A stretch of 64,000 bases of DNA, taken from NCBI RefSeq assembly GCF_947499695.1, contig NZ_CANMPQ010000002.1, forward strand, positions 496,001 through 560,000, given 5' to 3'. Numbering within the stretch: the stretch's first letter is position 1; each line of letters opens with the position of its first letter. A model generated the notes under the pieces. The model was not told the origin of the DNA. It ran no database searches and saw only the letters and a program-made list of their open reading frames with translations. Below, one piece after another: positions 9,900-21,800 of the stretch. The position numbers and the translations under genes were made by a program. Source of the DNA: an uncultured Allomuricauda sp. GTDB lineage: Bacteria > Bacteroidota > Bacteroidia > Flavobacteriales > Flavobacteriaceae.

Positions 9900-12800
9900 A
9901 TGACCAATCACTTTCTTAAAACTGTAATATGCCTTTTAGGCATCTGGTTTATTGGCTTAAAGGGGCAAGCCCAGGAAGTGCCTTTTACACCAAGGCTTTC
10001 AGATAATGGCAACACCTACCTTAATATAAAAGGGGACTATACTTTTCTCTCCAATAGTGTAATGAACAGTGTCTCAAACGGACACGATGTGAATACACCA
10101 TACAATGGGAATGGAAGTAACAATAGTCTTCACGTAGAATATGTGGATATCGATTCAGATCCCACAACATTCAACTCTAGTAGTTCAACCCTCTCATTAC
10201 CATCTTGTTCCCAAATCTATTGGGCAGGACTGTACTGGGCTGGTAACTACGATGTTGAACGAGATGGAGATCATAGAAGTCGTTATGAAAGTGGTTATAC
10301 CGATGACCCAAATCATTATGATGTTACCCAGGTTAAACTGAGAGTTCCTGGCAGCGCAACTTATATAGACCTTCAAGCAGATACTGCCGCCGATCCCGTT
10401 GGAGAAGAAGATGATGTTATCGTAGACGGATATAATATTTTACCAAACGACCCATACGTATGTTATAAGAATGTAACAAACATCTTAGCCGGATTAGCAG
10501 ATCCCACAGGAGATTATTTTGTGGGTAATGTCAGAGGAACTAGAGGTGCCACTACTTATGGTGTTGCCGGTTGGACCTTGGTTGTTATCTATGAAAACCC
10601 AACACTGCCTGGAAAGTACATTTCTGTTTTTGATGGTTATGAGGGTATCACCACACAATCTGGTAATAGCACTGCTGATATTACGGTTTCAGGATTTAAT
10701 ACCATTCCCGTTGGACCCGTAAATGCACGTATCGGAGTAAGCACATTGGAGGGTGAAACTTCTTTGTCAGGAGATACTTTTGGTATCGTTTCTAACAGTA
10801 GTTCAACATTTACAGCTATTTCGGATTCAGCGAATCCAAGCAATAATTTTTTCAATTCAACCATTAGTGAAGATGGCGCCAATGTCACTTCCAGAAACAT
10901 AAACAGTACCAATGCAATTGGTTTCGATTCAGATGTTTTTGACCTGAATAATCCAAGCAATAGTATTATTGATAATGGCGACACCAGTGCAACTCTAAGA
11001 CTAGGAACCAGCGGAGACTGGTTTGCTTCTTTCCTTGTAACATTTGGCGTAGAAATTATTGAGCCTGACATCGTTTTAGAAAAAAAGGTGGAAGACATTG
11101 GTGGTAATGATATCACTGGGCTTGGCGTTAATTTAGGACAGGTATTAGATTACGTACTCTCATTTGTCAATACTGGTAATGATGATGCTACGAACTACAC
11201 GATTCGAGACGTTCTTCCAATAAACGTTACTTTGGATGAAACGGTAATGACCTTACCTCCTGGAGTAACCTATACCTATACTCCGGCCACACGTGAAGTG
11301 GTATTTGACATCCCGGATAACCTTGTTGAAGAAGGAGATCCAATATCAGAAATACGTATTCGAGTGCAAGTCGCACAGAACTGTTTCGATTTTATTGACG
11401 CGTGTACCGATATTATCCAAAACCTTGCATATTCAACGTACGAAGGTAGCATTAACGCGAATCAAATTAGTGATGACCCCAGTGTTTCTGACTTTGATAA
11501 TTGCGGTTTTACCACTCCAGGTGCAACCAACTTTCTGTTAGATGACCTTGATAGTTGTGATTTTTCAAGAACCGTACAGCTTTGTGGAGATAATGTGGTC
11601 TTAGATGCTGGTGACAATTTCGATTCTTATATCTGGTATTTGGATAATAATGGCAACTCAGTCATTGATGCTGGTGATACCGTTTTAAATGATGGAGATC
11701 CAGATGCTGACCCTAGTACCTTATTGGTAACGGATACCGGGATTTACATTGTAGACAAAATAGTTGCCGATCCTTGTAAAGGGTTCCAAGAAATCATCAC
11801 AGTTGAACTTTTTGGGATAACACAATCCAATCCGATTACAGCATTGATCAATGACACTTCGAATACTGTGGAAGGCGAAATAGTGACCTGCCCCAATGAT
11901 GGTAGTGAGCTTCCGCAAATCTTTTTGTGCGGACTGAACGATACGGAATTGGTTCAAATAAATATTCCTGATGCCAACAGCATTGTTTGGGAGCAATTGG
12001 ATGAAACCAGTTGTACTGCCGCAACCCAAGATTGCGCGAATACAGACAACTCCTGTACATGGAATACCGTTGGTACAGGTGGTGATTTCTTAGCCTCAGA
12101 TGCTGGCCAATATCGGGTGGTGATCAATTATTTAAATGGATGTTTTAGTCGTTTTTACTTCAACATTTTCAAGAACCCATTAGACCCTCAATACACTTCA
12201 AGGGATATCATTTGTTCAAGCGATGGGAATATCACCATTACCAATATGCCATTGGATTACGAGTATAGGTTGATTGACCAAGCAACTGGAAACGAGCTTG
12301 TTGGATACAACTCAAATCCAAGTTTTGACATTACAAATAACGGCGCATATACCGTAGAAATGAGACAACAAGGCGTTGTTGACGGGTGTATTTTTGTGCT
12401 GGATAATATTGGAATCCTTACCCGTGATTTTCAAGTTGATGTTGTCCCTTCAGATACCGATTGTAACGGTCTTGGGGAGATTGCCATCTCAGTGCTAAAT
12501 GTAGAGCCACAATATTATTATGAAATATCACAGGGAGGAACTACTGTTGACACTTTTGGACCCTCTTCAGATAACAACTATACTTTTGAAAATTTGAATG
12601 ATGGTGTGTATGATGTTGATGTTTCAACTGATGATGGTTGTATTTATACAGAACAGGTAACCATAAATGATTTAACAGATTTAGACCTTAATGCCAGAGT
12701 TTCTCAGCATATTACCTGTAGAGAGGGTAATATTCAGATGGAATCGACTGGAGGACAAACTCCACACACCTATGCAATTTGGTCTTTTGTTGATGATGGA

Positions 12801-15800
12801 GGAACAACGGTTATTTCATATCCAACCGTAGGTGATATACCAGCAAGTGAATATCAAACTAGTGTAATTTTTGATATTCTCGACCCAGGAGATTACACCT
12901 TTGTGGTGGTTGACAGAAATAACTGTAGCGCCATTTCCAATACGGTTACAATCTTTTTTGAACCATCTATTGATTATACAACGGCATCCACGGATGAAAC
13001 CTGTTTCGGAGCTTCGGACGGAACTATTTCCTTCAATCTAATAAGCACCAATGGTTATCAAGTTGAGTTCTTTTTAATTGATTCAACAGGAACGGAAATA
13101 GCAACTAACACTTCAGGGTCATTTACGAACCTACCGCAGGGAGATTATACTGTACGTGTAAACCAAAGGAAGGGAAGTGCTTCGTGCGATTTTTTTGAAA
13201 ACTATAACATCAGTGGCCCAACCTCAGGAATTAGTGGAGACGCCGCATTAATTCAGGACTATACCTGTTTGCAAAATGGTATTATTGAAGCTCAAAATGT
13301 AGCCGGTGGTACAGCCCCATATGAGTATAGTATTGATGGTGTCAATTTCGTTAATGGAGTGGGGGCCGAGACCTTCTCGAACCTTACAAATGGAACTTTC
13401 AACATCACTATTAGAGATGCCAACAACTGTACATTCGTAACCAACGGAATAACTTTTGATCCATTAAACCCTCCTTCAGATTTAACTTTTACTGCAACTA
13501 CACCAAACTGTCCAGCATTAACATCCGATGTTACTGCCACCGTTGTAGATGGAAATACTCCTTTCGTATTTGAAATTGTAGCTCCAGCTCCAATCGCGGC
13601 TACTTCAACAACCGGAGGTTCTGCGGATTTTGATGGTCTAGCTCCAGGCACCTATACATTTAGGGTGACCGATGACAAAGGATGTACTTATGATGAATCC
13701 TTTACAATAAATCCAGTTTCACAAATCAATGTGTCTGGACAATTAATAAGCAATATTACGTGTTTAGGTGACACCGATGGTGAAATCTCATTTACTGTCG
13801 CCGATTTCAATACAGATTACGATTACGCAGTAACAGGTCCAGCTAATTTCAATGGTAGCAACCAAACAGGAACCACAATTCCTCTGACAGGTTTAGCTGA
13901 TGGAACCTATACCATTGTAGTAACAGATAACTTAACAAACTGTACGGCCACAACCGATGTTACCGTAAATGCTCCAGCTGCGGCGTTAACTTTAAGTGCG
14001 GCAGAGACACAACCGACTTGTATCTCTGATGGTAGCGTAACATTGACCTCAAGCGGAGGATGGGGAGGCAACTCGTTCACCCTGACCAATCCGGATACAA
14101 CAATTTTTGGCACCAATAATACAGGAGCTTTCACTGGATTAACCCAGGCAGGAACATATAATGCATCGGTTACTGATGCAAATGGTTGTGTGGTAAACGC
14201 TTCCTTTACATTGAATGCTGCTATTCCACCCGTATTGGCCATTGTTCCCAATAACACATGTTATGATGATGCTGTTGGCTTAACCTTGACAGCTAATATA
14301 ACATCAGGTGGTGACGGAAATTATCAGTATAGCCTTAATGGTGGTGCTTTTGGAACAAACAACGTATTTGCCGGATTAACTTCAGGCACGTACACCATTG
14401 ATGTTAGGGATGGAAACAATTGTACAGATTCTGCGTCCATAACAATTAATCCTGAGTTGAGCGTAATCGCATCAGCTCCAAATATTACAGCTTGTACTAC
14501 AAGCACAGATGTAAATATTACCGCAGCTGGTGGTGACGGAAGTTATGTTTATGCCATTGTTGCTGACGGTGTTACTCCAAACCCTGGTGATTTTGCCGTA
14601 ACCAACCCCGTAAACATAACGGGTGCCGGCGACTACGATGTTTACGTAAGGGACAATAGTGGTAATGCTGGATATTGCGAAGCAAATTATGATTTAACGA
14701 TTGCTCAAGATGCACCTTTGGCAATAACCTCTGGATTTACGCCTGTAAGTTGTTTTGGGGGTTCTGATGGAACAATCACATTAAGTGCTTCAGGAGGTGA
14801 GGCTCCATATTTGTTCAGCATTGATAATGGAACGAACTATCAAGTTTCGGGAAGCTTCGTAAATCTCGCTGCGGGAACATACAACCTAAGAATACAAGAC
14901 GCCAACAATTGCGAAACAGCTGATACTATTACGGTCACCCAACCGAATCAATTGGCAGCCGAAGCGCAACAGACCCAAAACTATACATGCCTGCAATTGG
15001 GTGAAATTACCGTTGGTAGTGTAACGCCTACTTCCGGTGGTTCTGGTGACTATCAATATAGCATAAATGGAGGTCCTTGGACTCCTTCAACAACCGGAGG
15101 AACCGTATTTGCCAATTTGACCGATGGAACTTATTCTATTCAGGTTAGGGATGCCAATGAAATTGGGTGTACTATCACCCTGCCAAATGTAGTTATTGCT
15201 CCGCTTCCTACCGAACCTACATTAAGCACTTCTGTCGCATACAATTGTGATGGAACCGGAAATATCACGGTGCTTCCAAACGACCCTACATATACATATA
15301 GTTTGAATGGGGCTGCCGCTCAGGCCAGCAATGTATTTAACAATGTTGCTGTTGGAACACATACAATTGATGTTAATTATGGAAGTGATTGTGTAACGCA
15401 AACCACAGTTACAGTAACCGCAGGAAATGCATTTGGGTCATCCATAACAGCCTTCTCAGACATTTCATGTAACGCCGGAACTGATGGGTCGATATCTTTT
15501 GAAGTAGATAATTTTGATACTGTCAATGGTTTTGAATACCAAGTAAATGGAGGTGGTTATTCAGCTCCTCAAACAGCAAGTCCCATTACAGTTTCTGGTT
15601 TGGCTGCAGGAAACTATACGATCGAAGTTCGTGATGTTTTGGATAACACATGTATCATCACCCTCAACCAAACACTGTCAGAGCCAGTAGTTATTGCTGC
15701 TTCTGCTTCAATAACCGATGTCCTCACCTGTACTAATGGAGGTGCAACAATAACCGCCTCAGCAACTGGAGGAACCCCTGCTTATGAGTATCAATTGGAA

Positions 15801-18800
15801 GACGGCGTTGGAGGAATTATTGCTGGCTTTGACTATGCTACAAATGGAAACAACACCATTTTCACAGGGCTTGCAGCTGGTGATTATATTGTTAGGGTAA
15901 GAGATACTAATCTTTGTGAGGATCCAATCGATACTGCATTGACAGTTGCTTCCCCAACACCGATAACATTTACGTCCACACCAACTGCTTGTTACAGTGG
16001 AAACAATGATGGGACAATTACAGTGAACGTTACTGCTGGTAATGGAGATTATCAATTTAGCCTAAATGGAGGGCCGTGGATTACGCCATCTCCTGCCAAT
16101 GCAACAACACATACTTTCTCTGGATTGATTGCTGGAAATTATACAATCAACGTTAGGGACGGTTTTGGTTGTACTGGTACACTTCAAAACCCAAGCATTA
16201 CAGATGCATTAGTTGCAACTGTAGATGTTGTAGACATAAGCACTTGTGCTGATGGTTCTATTACGGTTACCGCATCTGGCGGTGTTCCAAACTTGGAGTA
16301 CGCATTTGTTCCCACAACAACAAGTCCAACAGGATTCTTCTCAACCACAAATACATTTGCAGTTACCACTGGAAACGATGGTGATTATGATGTTTACGTT
16401 AGGGATAATTCAGCTACAGTGCCTTTCTGTGAGTTCATGGAAACCGTAACGGTAAATCCAGCAACTCCCTTGACTGTTACGAACACCCCGACGGACCCTT
16501 TATGTCATGATGGGACGGGTTCTATTTTAGTAGATATTACTTCCGGAATAACCCCATATACCATTCAAATTGTTGATTTGGACAATGCTGGCGCCGGAAA
16601 TCAAACTGATACAAACGTTCTAGTTTCTAACAGAACTTATTTCAATCTAATGCCGGGTGATTACACCATAAACGTTACTGACGCTACTGGTTGTACTGTT
16701 TCAGAAACACCGGTAAATATTGCGAATCCAGATGAGTTAACTGCCACAATTGTAGGCGCTACACCTATGAATTGCACCGGCTTACCTAGTGACTTCGGGT
16801 TTGATTTTACAGCTTATCCAACCACTTTAGGCACTATTCAGTTTAGTGCGGACGGTGGAACAACATGGGTTGTTAATACAACTCCTGGAACAACAGATGA
16901 ATTTAGGGGATACAATTCAGGTGATATTGTAAATCCTTCTATGAGAATTGTAGATGGGTCAAATAATACCGTTTGTCAAACAGATTTTCCTCCGTTTATC
17001 ATTCCGTATCCATTGGATGATTTAGACATTACTATTTTACCAATTGTCGTAAACTGTAACGAATTACAGGTAACTGTAAGAGGGCAAAACGGAACTGGTC
17101 CTTACGAATATGCTTTTTCTGATGATCCAGCCAACTTTGACCCAGCTACGGCCACATGGACAGCCCCATTACCTTTAGGAACAACCCACACATTTTTAGG
17201 TTTAGTTCCCGGTAGAAGCTATACATTCTATGTTAGGGATTTTATAGGGTGTGTTAGGGGTAGTAGTGTTAATGTCAATGATATAATTACCGTTCCTTTG
17301 GATATTACTTCAGCTATTACACCTTCCTGTGATGGTGCCAGTAACGGAAGTATCACCTATACTGTAACAGATACTCAAGCGCCATTTGGACCACAGTTTA
17401 GATGGGAAGTTTTTGATATGAGCACTGGAGTTCCCGTTTCTGTAACCAGTAGTGGTGGAAATGTTGCATTTTCTTCTCCTCAAAATATTACTGTACCTGG
17501 TTTAGGTGCTGGAAACTACTTTATCGAAGTAGTTGAGGTTGACGGTGGTGGAGTTGACAGTTGTATCGGAGCTACTGAAAACGAATTGTTGGAAGAATTG
17601 GATCCATTGACCGGAACACCTGTCGTGCTTCAAAACATAAGTTGTGATACTCCGGGATTGATTCAGGTTCAAAGCCCATTTGGAGGTGGTGGAACCTATA
17701 CGTATACCGTAACTGGTCCTGCTCCTTTTGTGACAATTTCTTCCACATCGGATAATCCAATTGAGATTCCAGCTAACTCACCTGCTGGAAACTACCATGT
17801 TACTATGGAAGATCAATATAGTTGCTCATCTCCTCTTGGAAATGTGGCATTGACATTGACTCCAAATCCAACAATTGATGCCATCGCTATAGATAACTGT
17901 TCTGATCCAGCCACAGTATCCATAACAGCTTCAAGTGGTGCTGCACAGATATTTTACTCATTGGATGGTGGTACGACATATTTGGACAACGGTGGTGTTT
18001 TCAACAATATCTCTGCTGGTACTTATAATGTATCAATCTTGGATAGTAATGGTTGTTCTGATACCAGCACAATTACCGTTCATCCTGTTTTACAGGCCAC
18101 TGCTACATTGACCAAATTATTAGATTGTTCAGTTAGTCCAGATGCAGAAATTACCATTGACATTCTTGCTGGTTCTGGAGACAATCTTGGTTTTGCAGGA
18201 AGTTATGATTACGAAATCGCTGATGGAACCGGAACTGTCGTAGCTAGAACTGTATTGCCAAGTGACCCATTTGTGTTCAGTACAATTACGCCTGAAGATT
18301 ATACAATTACCGTTTATGATAACAATACAACTGGTCCCGAGTGTTCCAGAGTATTCAATGTTACTGTAGACCCTGCGCTAACACCTGCGTTTAGTGTAAC
18401 ATCGAACACCGATGTCACTTGTAATGGTGATGATGATGGAACCATCGATGTAATGGCCACGGATAATGGTATTGGTCCATATACTTTTGAAATCATTTCA
18501 GGCCCCGGAAGTTCTGCTACATTCCCAATTGCCCCTTCATCCAACAATGCTACAACAGCATCATTTACTGGCCTTGAAGGTTCAGCAGCCGGAATTACAT
18601 ATACTATAGAAGTAACTGCAGCGAACGGCTGTACATCAACACAAACACAGACGATTTCCCAACCGGATATTTTGTCTAGCATAAACTCTAGTGTTGTTGA
18701 ATTTGGATGTGCTTCTGGAAATAACATGGACAACGCAACCATAACAATCGATGCGGCTTCAATAGTTGGTGGAAGCGGAGTTTATACCATTTATGAGTTC

Positions 18801-21800
18801 ATTAATGATCAAGGTACTCCGGCAACTGCAGATGATGTTGTTGAACAGTCTGGACCGAACAATGTCTACATAGAAACGAACATGGCTGGTGGAAGTTACA
18901 TTATCAATGTATATGACAGTAATGGTTGTGTTGGCACAGTAACTGAGACAATTGCCGCTTTTGATGAGTTATTATCAACCGGTATCGCTATTGACGCAGC
19001 CGCCACTTGTGTGTCTGGAGAAAACATTACAATAACAGCTACCGGGTCTATTACGAATTCGACTACTACACCTGCCAATTATGAGTTCAGGTTGTTGCCT
19101 GCTGGTACTTTCCAAGCTTCTGGAAGCTTCACGGGTCTGGCGGTAGGAACCCATAATTTTGAGGCAAGGAACACAGTTACTGGATGTATTATTTCCACAT
19201 CTCATATTGTTGCTGACCCAGAGGTGTTAAACCTTAATGTGGCTGGTACCACAAACATCACATGTTTTGGTGATACAAATGGAAGTGTAGATTTGAATCT
19301 TGTGGATGCTGGAAGCATTACCTATGCAAGTGCAGTTACCTATACACTATACTATGATGTAAACAATACTCCAAGTAACTTGGCTGATGATACAACGTCG
19401 ATTGGTGGAGATTCCGATGGTAGTTTTACTATAAGCGGACTTGCTGCTGGAAACTATTTTGTGGAAGTGGTGGATACGAACCCTCCTGGTTCAGCCTGTA
19501 CATATACTCAGGCATTTACAATTAACGGTCCTAGCGTTGGTATTTCTGCAAACACACAGGTTACTGATGTTACTTGTGTACTAAATGATGGGGTTATTGA
19601 AATCATTAATGCCGCTGGTGGATGGGGTGGATATACCTACTTTGTAGATTTAGCTTCAAACCCTGCACCAACATTTCCTGCTAGTTACCAAGCATCTCCA
19701 CAATTCACTGGACTTGCTGGTGGAGCGGGAGCTGGTACAGACTATCAAGTTTGGGTAGCTGACACCAATGGATGTGAGTTCCAATTGCCAAATGTTAATC
19801 TTGTTGACCCAACGGCAATTACAGCAACCTTGCAAATCAACCAAGAAAATTGTACTGCCCTTCAAGGAGAAATTGAAGTTACAGGCACCGCTGGAGGTCA
19901 AGGAAGCAACTATACGTATCAACTGATTCGTGGAGGAAGTAATGTTGGTTCTCCGCAAACCAGTCCTGTTTTCTCAGGATTGGGTGCTGGTTCTTACGAA
20001 GTGTTGATTGCTGATCAATGGTCTTGTTCAACCACTATCGGTCCTGTTGTGTTATTGGATGAAATGGTTGCGACAGCTACTGTTGTAAAACCAATAGATT
20101 GTACTGTTGATCCCGGAGGTCATATAACTATAAACGTAACAGGAGGTTCAGCCAATCTTACCTATGATGCGTTGTTTCCAGATGCGGTAACAACAGCCAA
20201 TAATACTACAGGTGTGTTCACTGGATTAACACAACCAGGAACATACACCTTTACCATAACAGATGGAAATACGGTAACACCATGTACCGTGGTAATTACC
20301 CAAGACTTGGATGATACGGTCGACCCAGTAATCACTGGCGTTGTTGAAGACCCTGTAAATTGTTTTGGTGGATCCGATGGAAGTCTTACGGTTCAATTGG
20401 ATGCTGCTACCGCAGTCAACCCGGTTTACACCTACGAGCTTTACGAAATTTCCAATTTAGCGGTTCCTTATAGACCCGCTCAAACGAGCCCTGTTTTTGA
20501 TAATCTTCCAGCAGGAGATTATAGGGCCAGGGTAATCTCGGCCAGGTCATGTGATGACTTCTTTGATCAGACCGTGACCGAGCCCGTAGCGCTAGCTGTT
20601 TCAGCAAGTGCAACACCTTTTGCATGTAATCCTAATAATACGGTTAACACCTCAACCATAACTGTAACCGCTTCCGATGGAACTGGACCATATTTATATA
20701 GTATTGACAATATCAACTTCCAAACATCAAATGTTTTTGATGTTCCAGATACTGGTGCTGTTCAAAACATCACAGTTTACGTAACAGATGGTAATTCATG
20801 TGCTGAAACCGACACTGTAGTAATTCAACCTATAAATACATTCACCGCAGCGGTAACTCAAAATACAGCTATTAGTTGTGCTAATCCTGAAGATGTTTTG
20901 ATTACTGTAACTGATAATGGAAACCCAGGCAACACATATACTTTTGAGTTATTGCCAATAGGAAATCCAGCCGGAAGTATTACTGCAACACCGACTAATG
21001 TTACTGCAACAGCAGACTTAACGGCTCCTGGAAGCTATACTTTTAGAGTAACAGATAATACTACTGGTTGTTATGTTGATACTGCGCCTTATGATATTGC
21101 TCCTTACGATTTGATTGAAGTGGTTGCTACGCCAACTGCACCTGCAATTTGTTTTGGAGATACAAATGGTGCTTTAGAAATTAACGTTACAGGATACACA
21201 GGTACGTACGATTATCAGGTTTTTGATGATTCCAACAACCCCGTAGGTCCTTTGGTGAATACAGATACAAGTGTAAACCCACGTCCAATTAGCGGACTTT
21301 CAGGAGGTAACTATTATGTGCGAGTTACACAAACAGGAAATCCTTTGTGTGTGGAAGATTCGAACACCATAACAATCGCATCTCCAGATATGGCTTTAAC
21401 CGCAACTCCTATTGAGGTTGCCAACGTAAGCTGTGCCAATAATTTAGGTGAAATAGAGGTTTCTCCATCAGGAGGTTTTACCCCTTATAACGTTCAATTG
21501 ACCAATACAACAACTGGCCAGATATATAATGCCACTAATATTGTGAGCTTCGTTTTCCAAGGACTTTCTGCTGGCACCTTTGATGTGCAAATCACGGACG
21601 ATGCTGGGTGTACAATCAATGAGCCTATTGTTCTTGTTCAACCACTGCCTATAACGGCCGACATTTCTGCAACACCTACCTCTCTAGTTTGTTATGGGGA
21701 TACAAATGCAACTGTATCCGCAATCAATGTGCTCAACGGACAAGGGGTATATCAATATCAGCTAAATGTATATGATGCAACCGGAACAACTATTGCGTTC

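Noticed and set aside
13292-18742. Long minus-strand open frames inside sprB (for example 13292-13651, 13907-14257, 18314-18742)
   Set aside because: They arise from the biased codon use of the Thr/Gly/Asn-rich repeats on the other strand; no start context or recognisable domain.
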